A DNA stretch of 22,423 nt from JAOUEA01 sp041287635 (lineage in GTDB: Bacteria > Actinomycetota > UBA4738 > HRBIN12), in the NCBI GenBank assembly GCA_041287635.1, contig JBGGNG010000198.1, positions 1 to 22,423 on the forward strand. The letters run 5' to 3'. The notes beneath the pieces were generated by a model that was given only the letters and a program-made list of their open reading frames with translations, did no database searches and was not told the DNA's origin. The position numbers and the translations under genes are program-made. Positions 7,704-15,109 of this stretch are shown here, in pieces (the stretch's first letter is position 1; every line of letters begins with the position of its first letter).

Positions 7704-8617
7704 GCGTACCTCCCGTAGTCGACCTCGCCCGACGGCGCCGGTTCGGGCCGCAGGGCGTCCCAGTACGCGTCGCCGTACTTCTGCACGTACTCACGATGGT
7801 TCGCCAGGCCGTAGACCCACTCGTCGAGCCAGGCGTCGAGCGTCCCCTGCTCCTTCGCGATGCGATCCCACTCGAGGTAGAAGCGGTTGTCGCGGTCGTA
7901 GTAGCCCTGGGCGAACGACGGGTGGCATGCGAACGGTTCCTCGACCACCGCGTCGACCACCGCTCCCGGGATCACCGTGCGGTTGGGGTCTCGTCGGATC
8001 ACCGCCTCGTCGACGACCTCCTCCACCACGACGATCACCTTGTGCGCCGCGAACGCGACCTCCTTCTGACACCCCATCAGGCCCCAGATCTGCGTGTCGC
8101 CGGCGGCGTCGGCCCTCTGCGCGTGCACGACGGCCACGTCGGGCTTCAACGGTGGCACCACGAAGACCTCGTCGCTCTCGTCGTAAGGGGATCTCATCGG
8201 GACGATCTTCGGGTTGACCTTCGGGATGTCGCTCTCGTAGTAGCTGCGGATCGGGAAGAACGGCAGGTTCGCGGCGCCCGCCATGTACCGGCACACCATG
8301 CCGAAGTGCGAGTACTCCTCGATCTCCAGGGGCGCCGGGTCGGCCTTCTCGATCCGCCGACGCACCGAGTGCAGGTTGCCCACGCCGGGATTGCCCATCC
8401 AGCTGAAGATCAGCTTCGAGGCGACCCCGGCCCCGATCATCTGGTCGTAGACAACGTCGGGCGTCATGCGGGCGAGCGTCAGGTCACGCCGGCGCTGCCG
8501 GATGATCTCGTGCCCGGCCGCGAAGCAGATCAGGTGCGTGAAGCCCTCGATCGCCACGGTGTCGCCGTCGCGAACGAGCTCGCGCACGGCGTCCTGCATC
8601 GTCGTGACCTTGCTCAT
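7700..8617 (-). CDS. CoA-transferase subunit A (glutaconate CoA-transferase type)
   Basis: The product is 305 aa and pairs with subunit B encoded directly downstream. Family-like segments include the start MSKVTTMQDAV, a glycine-rich IEGFTHL loop, VAVVHAQRADAAGDTQIWG, IRRDPNRTVIPGAVVDAVVE and CHPSFAQGYYDRDNRFY. They align from memory with glutaconate CoA-transferase subunit A and less well with IpdA. ATG 8617 was chosen because related proteins begin at this MSKV. An in-frame ATG at 8644 would add nine residues. A G-rich stretch precedes 8617 and is a weak ribosome binding site. The gene lies 36 bases after the VOC gene in the same operon. Confidence 0.88.
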   Translation of the reverse strand: MSKVTTMQDAVRELVRDGDTVAIEGFTHLICFAAGHEIIRQRRRDLTLARMTPDVVYDQMIGAGVASKLIFSWMGNPGVGNLHSVRRRIEKADPAPLEIEEYSHFGMVCRYMAGAANLPFFPIRSYYESDIPKVNPKIVPMRSPYDESDEVFVVPPLKPDVAVVHAQRADAAGDTQIWGLMGCQKEVAFAAHKVIVVVEEVVDEAVIRRDPNRTVIPGAVVDAVVEEPFACHPSFAQGYYDRDNRFYLEWDRIAKEQGTLDAWLDEWVYGLANHREYVQKYGDAYWDALRPEPAPSGEVDYGRYA

Positions 8618-8653
8618 CCCACCCACCCCGGGCTCATGATGCATCCGCCCGGC

Positions 8654-9037
8654 TCACGACGGCCGCTCCTTCGGGGGATCGTCGTTCGGGCCGCGGAGCA
8701 CGCAGAACTCGTTGCCCTCGGGGTCGGTGAGGACGGTCCAGTAGCTGCCACCCTCGTCGACCCGGCGCATGACGCGCGCACCGGCGTCGACGAGTCGATC
8801 GACCTCCTCGCGCATCGTCGAGGGAGGGGAGAGATCGAGATGCAGGCGGTTCTTGACCGACTTCCCCTCGGGCACGGCCTGGAACAGCAGCGGCCACCCG
8901 CGGCCCGACGGGTCCCGGAGCCACGCGTCTTCCTCGTCGATCTCCTCGAGCTCGTAGCCGAGCGCCGCGCACCAGAAGTCCGCGACCAGCCGCGGGTCCC
9001 GGCAGTCGATCGTGAGCGTGAAGACGAGCGAGGTCAC
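8654..9037 (-). CDS. VOC (glyoxalase-like) family protein
   Basis: The product is 127 aa, a single vicinal-oxygen-chelate domain with the usual beta-alpha-beta-beta-beta repeats. Visible signatures are a first strand FTLTIDCRDP, FWCAALGYE, NRLHLDLSPPS with a putative metal-binding His, and a terminal VLTDPEGNEFCVL strand. Members include glyoxalases, dioxygenases and resistance proteins, and the substrate cannot be read from sequence. The GTG start lies 14 bases after the upstream aminotransferase stop. It may detoxify or isomerise an intermediate of the operon pathway, which is inference. Confidence 0.82.
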   Translation of the reverse strand: MTSLVFTLTIDCRDPRLVADFWCAALGYELEEIDEEDAWLRDPSGRGWPLLFQAVPEGKSVKNRLHLDLSPPSTMREEVDRLVDAGARVMRRVDEGGSYWTVLTDPEGNEFCVLRGPNDDPPKERPS

Positions 9038-9051
9038 GGAGGGTCCGCCGC

Positions 9052-10353
9052 CTACGAGGCGGCCTCGACCTCGGCGACGGCCTCCTCGAAGATCTCGAGG
9101 GCGGCCAAGGCCTGGTCCTCACGGAACACCAGGGGCGGCGAGATGCGGATCGCGTCGTCACCGCACCCGAGCATCAACAGCCCCTTGCGGAACGACGCCT
9201 GCTCGACCGCGAGTGCCTGGTCGTGATCGGCGAACGAGAGTCCGATCCAGAGGGCCCGGCCACGCACCTCGGTGATGATCGGGTGCCGCTCGGCGATGGC
9301 GCGAACCCCGTCGAGGAAGATCTCCCCGACCGAGCGCGCGTTGGCGAGCAATCCTTCCCGCTCGATCACCTCGAACGTCGCGAGGGCAGCGGCGCACGAG
9401 ATCGGCGAGCCACCGTACGTCGAGCCGTGCGCGCCGAGCTCCCAGGTCATCAGGTCGTCGCGGGCGATCATCGCGCCGAGCGGCAAGCCACTCGCGATGC
9501 CCTTGCCGGCGGTGATCACGTCGGGCGTGATGCCCTCCTGCTCGATCGCCCACATCGTGCCGCTGCGACCCATGCCCGACTGCACCTCGTCGCAAACCAG
9601 CAGGATGCCGTGACGGTCGCAGAGCTCCCGCAGGTAGGTGAACCAGCCCTCGGGCGGCAGCACGTACCCGCCCTCGCCGAGCCACGACTCGACGACGATC
9701 GCCGCCACCTCGGTCGGCGAGACGATGCGCTTGAACAACACCTGCTCGAGGTACTCGAAGTCGCCGTAGAACGAGTGGTAGACGCTCGGCATCATCGGGC
9801 CGAAGCCCGTGCGGTAACGCGCCTTCGACGCGGTGAGCGTGACCGACCCCATCGAGCGTCCGTGGAACGACTGGTAGAACCCGATCAGGTATTGGCGACC
9901 GGTCGCGTAGCGCGCCAGCTTGATCGCGGCCTCGACGGCTTCGGTGCCCGAGTTCGTGAGGAACGAGCGTGCCCGCTTCCCCCCGAACGGCGCCATCGCG
10001 TCGAGCCGCTCGCATACCTCGGAGTAGATCGGCAGGAAGAAGTCCGACGCCGAGTAGTGCAGCAGCTGGGTCGCCTGTCGCTGCACCGCATCCACCACCG
10101 TCGGGTGGCAGTGCCCAGTGCTCGTCACGGCGATGCCCGCGTTGAGGTCCAGGAAGATGTTCCCGTCGACGTCCTCGACGATCGAGCCGGAGCCGCGACG
10201 CGGCACGAACGGGTAGGCGCGCGGAAGCGACGGCGAAGTGACCTTGCGGTCGCGCTCGATGCGCGACATCGCCTCGGGGCCAGGCACCTCCGTGATGAGC
10301 TTGGGCCTGGCGTGCGCCGCCAGGCCCTCGAGCTCCATGTCTTCCAGGCTCAC
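9052..10353 (-). CDS. Class III PLP-dependent aminotransferase (operon copy 1, GABA/ornithine type)
   Basis: The product is 433 aa. It resembles the 4-aminobutyrate/acetylornithine aminotransferase group. Motifs are DVDGNIFLDLNAGIAV at 61-76, TNSGTEAVEAAIKLARYATG, FYQSFHGRSMGS, LLVCDEVQSGMGRSG with Asp255, and Schiff-base Lys284 in TAGKGIASGLPLG. GTG 10353 was chosen because it overlaps the rocA-like stop as GTGA; an ATG at 10338 is the alternative. Coupling to a glutamate-semialdehyde-type dehydrogenase fits an ornithine, GABA or other omega-amino acid donor. Amino acid racemases of this fold also exist and cannot be excluded. Confidence 0.92.
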   Translation of the reverse strand: MSLEDMELEGLAAHARPKLITEVPGPEAMSRIERDRKVTSPSLPRAYPFVPRRGSGSIVEDVDGNIFLDLNAGIAVTSTGHCHPTVVDAVQRQATQLLHYSASDFFLPIYSEVCERLDAMAPFGGKRARSFLTNSGTEAVEAAIKLARYATGRQYLIGFYQSFHGRSMGSVTLTASKARYRTGFGPMMPSVYHSFYGDFEYLEQVLFKRIVSPTEVAAIVVESWLGEGGYVLPPEGWFTYLRELCDRHGILLVCDEVQSGMGRSGTMWAIEQEGITPDVITAGKGIASGLPLGAMIARDDLMTWELGAHGSTYGGSPISCAAALATFEVIEREGLLANARSVGEIFLDGVRAIAERHPIITEVRGRALWIGLSFADHDQALAVEQASFRKGLLMLGCGDDAIRISPPLVFREDQALAALEIFEEAVAEVEAAS

Positions 10354-11915
10354 TCGGAGATCACCGTCCTCGACTGCTCGCGAAGGTACTGCAACATGTA
10401 GTAGGGGCCGCCGCCGGCCTTGCCGGTCGTGCCCGACGCCTTCCAGCCGCCGAACGGCTGCACGCCCGGCCAGGCTCCCGTGGTGGACCCGGCCTGTCGG
10501 TTGACGTAGACGACCCCCGCCTGGATGCGGTCGAGCCACTCGTCGATCTCGCCCTCCTCGTTGCTGAAGAGCCCGGCGGTCAGCCCGTACTCCGTGGCGT
10601 TCGCCTTCTCGATGGCGTCGTCGAGCTCGTCGAACGGAGCGACGACGACGAAGGGCACGAACAGCTCCTTGTGCCAGATCCAGCTGTCCTCGGGGGCCTC
10701 GGCGATCGTGGGCTCGACGAAGAGGCCCCGGCCGAGATCCCCTTCGGTGATGCGCTGTCCGCCGGTGACGATCGTGCCGTTCTTCTGGGCCTCCTCCGCC
10801 GCCTCCTCGTAGGTGTCGAGCGCGGCCTCGTTGATGATCGGGCCCAGGAAGACATCACGCTCGATCGGGTTGCCGACCTTGATCTGTTCGGTCTTCGTCT
10901 TGAGCTGCGACACGAACTCGTCGTAGACCTCGCGCTCGACGTAGACGCGGCTGCACGCCGAGCACTTCTGCCCGCCGAAGCCGAATGCGCTGCGCATCAC
11001 ACCGGTGGTCGCCTTGTCGATGTCGGCGCTCTTCGTGACGATCGTCGGGTTCTTGCCGCCCATCTCGCAGATGACCGGCTTCGGCACGTTCGTCGCGAAG
11101 TTCTTGTAGATGTCCATGCCGACCGGGTAGGAGCCGGTGAACGTGATGCCGTTCACGTCGGGGTGGCGCCACAGGGCTTCGCCGGCCACGGCCCCCCGCC
11201 CGGTGACGAGGTGGAACGCGCCCGCCGGCACGCCGCCGTCGCGGTAGCACTCGTAGAGCTTGTAGCCCAGCAGGGCGCCCTGGTTGGACGGCTTCAACAC
11301 GACCGCGTTGCCCGCGACGAGCGCACCGCTCGTCGGGCCGCCCGACAGCGCCATCGGGAAGTTGAACGGGCTGATGACCGCCCACACCCCGTGGGGCCGC
11401 AGCACGTCGTAGTAGTCGCCTGCAGCGCCGAGCCCGCTCATCGGCGCGCGGAAGCCCTCGTGCTTCTCGACCTCGTCGCAGTTCCAGCGGATCAGCTCCG
11501 CCGTCTCCTGCACGTCGCCGAGCGCCTCAAGCCTGCTCTTGCCCACCTCGTATGCCATCAGTGCCGCGAGATCGAAGAGACGCTCTTCCATGATGTCGGC
11601 GGCCGAGCGCAGGATGCGCACGCGCTCCTGCCAGCCCATGCGATCCCACTCGAGCTGGAACACCTTGGCCGCCGCCACGGCGTCCTCGACGTCTTCGGGC
11701 GTGGCCTGCGAGAAGCGCCCGATCACGATCTCCTTGTCGATCGGTGACGGCTCCTCGTAGCGGTCCTCGCGCCAACGCTCCTCGCCGTTCACGATGACCG
11801 GGTACTCCTTGCCGAGGTCGGCCTTGACCCGCTCTGCGGCCTCGTCGTACGCCGCCTGCAGCTCTTCGTTGTCGGCCGACAGCGTCGCGTACGTGATGCG
11901 GAACTTCTCGCTCAT
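10350..11915 (-). CDS. rocA: L-glutamate gamma-semialdehyde dehydrogenase (P5C dehydrogenase type aldehyde dehydrogenase)
   Basis: The product is 521 aa, close to the usual length of RocA-type enzymes (about 515). It oxidises glutamate semialdehyde, the product of proline or ornithine breakdown, to glutamate using NAD. Catalytic Cys318 lies in GFGGQKCSACSR, which is characteristic of this subgroup. The general-base Glu284 lies in CEMGGKNP, and the SPFNFPMALSGGP and FTGSYPVG loops are present. ATG 11915 was chosen because an AGGAGG-like purine run lies about 13 bases upstream and because upstream residues are repeat-encoded. It is the first gene of the operon. A TACGAT box on the - strand at 12003-12008 may be its -10 element. 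Confidence 0.9.
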   Translation of the reverse strand: MSEKFRITYATLSADNEELQAAYDEAAERVKADLGKEYPVIVNGEERWREDRYEEPSPIDKEIVIGRFSQATPEDVEDAVAAAKVFQLEWDRMGWQERVRILRSAADIMEERLFDLAALMAYEVGKSRLEALGDVQETAELIRWNCDEVEKHEGFRAPMSGLGAAGDYYDVLRPHGVWAVISPFNFPMALSGGPTSGALVAGNAVVLKPSNQGALLGYKLYECYRDGGVPAGAFHLVTGRGAVAGEALWRHPDVNGITFTGSYPVGMDIYKNFATNVPKPVICEMGGKNPTIVTKSADIDKATTGVMRSAFGFGGQKCSACSRVYVEREVYDEFVSQLKTKTEQIKVGNPIERDVFLGPIINEAALDTYEEAAEEAQKNGTIVTGGQRITEGDLGRGLFVEPTIAEAPEDSWIWHKELFVPFVVVAPFDELDDAIEKANATEYGLTAGLFSNEEGEIDEWLDRIQAGVVYVNRQAGSTTGAWPGVQPFGGWKASGTTGKAGGGPYYMLQYLREQSRTVISE

Positions 11916-11940
11916 CGGAAGCTCGCCCCCTCCTGGTGTT

Positions 11941-11976
11941 CCCATGGCTCGGCCCATGGCTCGGCCCATGGCTCGG
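11941..11976. repeat. Three perfect tandem copies of a 12-bp unit (CCCATGGCTCGG)
   Basis: The unit occurs head-to-tail three times without mismatch, each copy containing the palindrome CCATGG. It lies 26 bases upstream of the rocA-like start, inside the predicted leader of the ten-gene operon. Because 12 is a multiple of three, the array keeps reading frames open, which explains the apparent N-terminal extension of rocA. It could be a slippage-prone spacer or a set of binding sites; the sequence does not decide. Confidence 0.9.
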
Positions 11977-12157
11977 TAGTGGAAAACCGTGTGACGGCCG
12001 CCATCGTATCCGAGCGCCCGGAGGGCCGCCCATGGGCGCGGTTGACCTGCGGTTGGAGCCATCGGCACCGTCTGTGACCTGCAGAGACGCGCGGTCTCGA
12101 TCCGGCGAGCGGAAACCGGGAAATCGTCGTCGGGCAGGCGTATGCTTCGGCTCCCAC

Positions 12158-12946
12158 ATGAGGCTCGTGACCTACGACCGGGGGGGGCACCGGCGACTGG
12201 GAGCGATCCTCGAGGGTGAGGTGGTCGACCTTCCCGACGCGGTCGGGCATCCGGCCTTCCCCACCACCCTCGAGGGTCTGGTCTCGAGCAGCCGAGGCAG
12301 CGTGATGGATGCCGCCGGTGCCGCCCTGCAGCGCGACGACGCGTGGAACTGGCGCGTGCCGAAGCCGCGCATCCTCACCCCGTTGTTCCCGCATTCCCTG
12401 CTCTCGCCTCGCGCGATGGACGTCGAACGACGCATCGTCGGGCCGGAGCAGCCGGTGCCGTGGCCGACCGGCGCGGCCTGGCTCGACTACGAGCCGATGG
12501 TGGCCGCGGTGGTCGGCAACGAGGCGTCGAACGTGAATGCCGACGAGGTGCGCGCCGACGTCTTCGGGTACACGCTCGTGAACGACTGGCGGGCACGCTC
12601 GGCCGACGGGGCCCCCGTCGGCTCGGCCGAGGGCGTCCCGATCTCGATCGGACCCTGCGTGGTCACGGCCGACGAGCTGGACCCGCAGGCGATGTTCGTG
12701 CAGGTGAAGGTCGACGACCACGACGTGCTGAAGGGCAACCTCAACGGCGCCGCGACGTCGCTGTTCGAGCTGATCTCGTCGGTCTCACAGCACGCGGTGC
12801 TCGAGCGCGGCGACGCGTTCGCGCTCGGACCCTTCCCACCCGTCGCCGACGATGCCGACCCCGCGCGGCGGCTGTGGCCGGGCGCCCTGATCGAGCTGGC
12901 GGCCGAGGGCATCGGCACCCTGCGCAATCGTCTCGGCGCCCGCTAG
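12158..12946 (+). CDS. Fumarylacetoacetate hydrolase (FAH) family protein
   Basis: The product is 262 aa. The family hydrolyses or decarboxylates diketo acids, often in aromatic compound breakdown, using a metal held by Glu, Glu and Asp. The core here is WLDYEPMVAAVVGN, VFGYTLVNDWRAR and a late LWPGALIELAAEGIGTLRNRLG. The first Glu and the Asp of NDW are present, but the position of the second Glu in the usual E-x-E is Met (EPM). Metal binding may be altered. ATG 12158 starts the recognisable MRLVTYDRGG domain; a TATGCT box 11 bases upstream suggests a very short leader. The gene is divergent from the catabolic operon. Confidence 0.82.
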   Translation: MRLVTYDRGGHRRLGAILEGEVVDLPDAVGHPAFPTTLEGLVSSSRGSVMDAAGAALQRDDAWNWRVPKPRILTPLFPHSLLSPRAMDVERRIVGPEQPVPWPTGAAWLDYEPMVAAVVGNEASNVNADEVRADVFGYTLVNDWRARSADGAPVGSAEGVPISIGPCVVTADELDPQAMFVQVKVDDHDVLKGNLNGAATSLFELISSVSQHAVLERGDAFALGPFPPVADDADPARRLWPGALIELAAEGIGTLRNRLGAR

Positions 12947-12962
12947 GCAGTCGCCGACGGGC

Positions 12963-13085
12963 CTACTTCTTCTTCGCGGCCTTCCGCGCCGTACCCGCTT
13001 CGACGGCCCTGCGCGCGTCGCGCGCCTTCTTCTTGCGCTGACGGTCCTTCGCCGACCGCACCTTCGCGAGATCGCCCCTGCCCAT
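12963..13085 (-). CDS. Very basic 40-aa protein downstream of proC
   Basis: The start ATG 13085 lies 13 bases after the proC stop, with GGAGA directly following the stop as ribosome binding site. The product begins MGRGDLAKVRSAKDRQRKKK and contains 17 Lys/Arg in 40 residues, ending AAKKK. The composition suggests a nucleic-acid or ribosome-associated protein. In several actinobacteria a tiny basic ribosomal protein (AURKAIP1/COX24-like, bS22) is encoded near proC, but its sequence pattern is not seen here. The MGRGD start recalls bTHX, yet the rest does not fit. The family is therefore unassigned. Confidence 0.65.
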   Translation of the reverse strand: MGRGDLAKVRSAKDRQRKKKARDARRAVEAGTARKAAKKK

Positions 13086-13098
13086 CGTCGTCGTCTCC

Positions 13099-13938
13099 TC
13101 AGTCCTCGTCGTCGTCGCCGCCCTGCGCCAGCTCGAGCGAGCGTTGGCGCGCGGCGTCGATCGCGTTCAGGAACGCGGCCCGCACACCGGCTTCCTCGAG
13201 GTGACGGATCGCCGCGATCGTCGTGCCGCCGGGCGACGTCACCATCTCGCGGAGCTCCACGGGGTGCGTACCCGTGTCACGCAGCATCTTGGCCGAGCCC
13301 AGCATCGTCTGGATGATCAGCTCGGTCGCGACGTCACGCGACAGCCCGAGCAGGATACACGCCTCGATCATCGCCTCGGCCAGCAGGAAGAAGTACGCCG
13401 GGCCGCTGCCGCTCGTCGCCGTGACCGCATCGAGCTGCTGCTCGGGCAGCCGGAGCACCTTGCCGACGGTGCCGAGCAGCTCCTCGGCGATCGAGAGATG
13501 CTCCTCCCCCGCCGAGCGCCCGGCCGCGATCACCGACATCTCCTCGTCGACCATCACGGGTACGTTCGACATCACGCGCACGACCGGCACCCCGTCGGGC
13601 AGCTGCTTCTGCACGAAGGACGTGCGCACCCCGGCGGCGAAACTGATCACCGTGTCGCGAGGCTGCACGTGCTCGCGGATCTGCTGCAGCAGCGCCTCGA
13701 TGTCCTGCGGCTTCGTCATCAACACGAGCACGTCGGCCCAGCGCACCGCCTCGGGGTTGTCGAGGGTCGCCGTGATGCCGTACTTGCCCGCGAGCTCTTG
13801 GGCGCGCTCCTCACGGCGGTTCGTGACCATGATCTCGTCGACCGTGCGCCCGCCCGACCGGATCAGGCCCGAGATCAGCGCCTCGGCCATCTTGCCGCCG
13901 CCCAGGAAGGCGACCCTGCGTGCCTCGTCGCTGCTCAT
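13099..13938 (-). CDS. proC: Pyrroline-5-carboxylate reductase
   Basis: The product is 279 aa and catalyses the last step of proline synthesis, reducing P5C with NAD(P)H. It has the Rossmann motif VAFLGGGKMAEALISG near 9-24, the conserved SGSGPAYFFLLAEAMIEA and the C-terminal signature TSPGGTTIAAIRHLEEAGVRAAF. ATG 13938 was preferred over an in-frame TTG at 13947 because a TAGGTT -10 box ends 7 bases before the ATG, so the transcript would be leaderless and the TTG lies inside the box. The 40-aa basic gene follows in the same direction. The RocA-like enzyme elsewhere in the window could oxidise the same intermediate in the opposite direction. Confidence 0.94.
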   Translation of the reverse strand: MSSDEARRVAFLGGGKMAEALISGLIRSGGRTVDEIMVTNRREERAQELAGKYGITATLDNPEAVRWADVLVLMTKPQDIEALLQQIREHVQPRDTVISFAAGVRTSFVQKQLPDGVPVVRVMSNVPVMVDEEMSVIAAGRSAGEEHLSIAEELLGTVGKVLRLPEQQLDAVTATSGSGPAYFFLLAEAMIEACILLGLSRDVATELIIQTMLGSAKMLRDTGTHPVELREMVTSPGGTTIAAIRHLEEAGVRAAFLNAIDAARQRSLELAQGGDDDED

Positions 13939-13945
13939 GGCGGAC

Positions 13946-13951
13946 AACCTA
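13946..13951 (-). promoter_or_regulatory. Predicted -10 box of a leaderless proC transcript
   Basis: On the - strand TAGGTT is followed by 7 bases and then the proC ATG. This fits the actinobacterial TANNNT element with transcription starting at or next to the start codon. No clear -35 hexamer is visible. Confidence 0.45.
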
Positions 13952-13974
13952 CCGCACGCGCACGGACCGGCGCC

Positions 13975-14634
13975 TCACCCGTCGTCGGGCGCGGACTGGA
14001 TGCCGTGGCGCAGGATCTCGACGAATTCCTTGATGCGCATCTCGCGCCGTTCCGGCCGCCGGTGGATCAGCCCGGGGTCGAGATCGGCAGAGACGAGCGC
14101 GTCCTGGAAGCGCTCGGCGACCCAGTCGAGCGTCGACGCGAGCATCTCGGGGTCGACGTCGTCGCGGACCTCCCCGCTGCGCACGCCGAACTCGACGAAC
14201 TCGAGCGTGCCGTACGGATCCTCGCTGCGCATGAAGCGGTCGATCGGGCGTCGCACGCCCATGCCCGCGTCGTAGCGGCCGATCACCGCGATGCGGTTGG
14301 GGACGGGGTCACGATCCACGAAGTCCTCGGTGTGCTCGAGCCACCAGTCGAGCGTGGCCCAGAAGCCCTCGGCGGTGACGTCCTCGGGCGCATCGAGCCA
14401 TGCTGGCAGCATCGAGACCGCGCGTTGATAGGCCGCCAGGAACAGCCCCTCCTTCGAACCGAAGTCGAGGAAGACGGTTCCCTTGGCCACCCCCACGTCG
14501 GCCGCGATGTCCTCGACACGCCCGCCCCGATAGCCGTGCTCGGCGAAGTGGCGCATCGCGGCATCGACGACGCGATCGCGCCGCTCGGCGGCGTCGACCC
14601 GCTTGGCCCTGCCCTCGCTCACGCCCGACGTCAT
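13975..14634 (-). CDS. TetR/AcrR family transcriptional regulator
   Basis: The product is 219 aa. The N-terminal TetR helix-turn-helix is clear: RDRVVDAAMRHFAEHGYRGG, then VEDIAADVGVAKGTVFLDFGSKEGLF, about residues 19-65. The C-terminal ligand/dimer domain is Trp- and acid-rich and not assignable to a ligand. ATG 14634 was chosen because a TACCGT box ends 6 bases upstream and the upstream open frame is non-protein-like. It lies 36 bases upstream of proC in the same direction. It also lies just downstream of the structured RNA locus and its terminator-like hairpin. The target genes are unknown. Confidence 0.9.
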   Translation of the reverse strand: MTSGVSEGRAKRVDAAERRDRVVDAAMRHFAEHGYRGGRVEDIAADVGVAKGTVFLDFGSKEGLFLAAYQRAVSMLPAWLDAPEDVTAEGFWATLDWWLEHTEDFVDRDPVPNRIAVIGRYDAGMGVRRPIDRFMRSEDPYGTLEFVEFGVRSGEVRDDVDPEMLASTLDWVAERFQDALVSADLDPGLIHRRPERREMRIKEFVEILRHGIQSAPDDG

Positions 14635-14640
14635 GCCCGC

Positions 14641-14646
14641 ACGGTA
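14641..14646 (-). promoter_or_regulatory. Predicted -10 box of a leaderless tetR transcript
   Basis: TACCGT on the - strand ends 6 bases before the tetR ATG, matching the TANNNT pattern. A weak TTTCCT could serve as -35; it lies in the T-rich run that follows the upstream terminator-like hairpin. Confidence 0.4.
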
Positions 14647-14664
14647 GCGGCCGAGGGCGCCCGA

Positions 14665-14739
14665 GGAAAGAAAGAGCCCGAGAGACCTTCCGGCTCGCCG
14701 AGAGCCGAAGCTCCCAGCCACCGTCAGCCTCTCGGGCTC
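14665..14739 (-). terminator. Terminator-like hairpin with T-rich run at the end of the structured RNA
   Basis: Read on the - strand, GAGCCCGAGAG (14739-14729) pairs perfectly with CTCTCGGGCTC (14684-14674), an 11-bp stem, and is followed at once by TTTCTTTCC. The 44-base loop holds its own hairpins, one of them GAGC-TTCG-GCTC (14713-14702) with a UUCG loop. The loop is longer than in a classical intrinsic terminator, so attenuation or RNA processing are alternatives. It precedes the tetR start by about 30 bases. Confidence 0.5.
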
Positions 14740-14743
14740 AGGT

Positions 14744-15102
14744 GCTCCAAGCAACCTCCGCGTCGTCGCGGCGGTGACCGACCGTGCCCGGCGGGTTCGG
14801 TTCGCCCGAAGGCGCTCCGATCGCCTGCCGCCGACAGGCTCGCCTTGCGGCGCTCCCGCTGCGGCGGGGCTCCCCTGCGGCCCACCCGAGGGCGTTCCGC
14901 CGGGGGCCGGACCCGGCTTCGTCCTTGCGGCGTCTGCCTGGCCCGGAAGGTTCCGCTTCCGGCCTTGCGGCCTTCGTCGGCCCCCCGGAGTCCCGCGTCT
15001 GGCCTTGCGGCCTTCGTCGGTTCTCCCGGTTCCGTCTCCGCCTTTCGGCGGCTCCGGAACCTCGTCCGGTCTCCTCGCGTCGGTGCTTCGACTGCTTGGA
15101 GC
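14744..15102 (-). ncRNA. Candidate structured RNA, about 360-440 nt, unknown class
   Basis: The stretch has no convincing protein frame but is dense in hairpins. On the - strand the ends GCTCCAAGCA (15102-15093) and TGCTTGGAGC (14753-14744) are perfectly complementary and could close the molecule. Inside are GC stems capped by stable RNA tetraloops: GCAA at 15012-15001, 14972-14961 and 14852-14841, GAAA in a long hairpin at 15061-15028, and UUCG at 14814-14803. The same loops read on the + strand would be unremarkable, which fixes the strand. A promoter ends 7 bases before 15102, and a terminator-like hairpin follows at 14739-14674. I see none of the conserved RNase P, tmRNA or SRP RNA motifs. 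A cluster of extragenic palindromes is the main alternative. Confidence 0.5.
14961..15020. repeat. Two perfect 20-bp direct repeats with a 40-bp period inside the structured RNA
   Basis: The sequence GGCCTTGCGGCCTTCGTCGG occurs at 14961-14980 and again at 15001-15020. Each copy holds a 12-base hairpin which on the - strand has a GCAA loop. The intervening 20 bases do not match. Partial versions (CCTTGCGG) recur at 14843-14850 and 14923-14930, suggesting growth by duplication. Confidence 0.85.
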
Positions 15103-15109
15103 GAGGCGA

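Noticed and set aside
11916..12068. 51-residue N-terminal extension of the P5C dehydrogenase
   Set aside because: It is encoded partly by the 12-bp tandem repeat (AMGR repeats), lies outside the family's usual N-terminus, and a better start with a purine-rich site exists at 11915.
14744..15102. RNase P RNA, tmRNA or SRP RNA as identity of the structured RNA
   Set aside because: Size and closing stem would suit RNase P RNA, but the GAGGAAAGTCC and ACAGAA-type motifs are absent. There is no tRNA-like end of tmRNA and no SRP GGAAGCA/AGCA loop motif.
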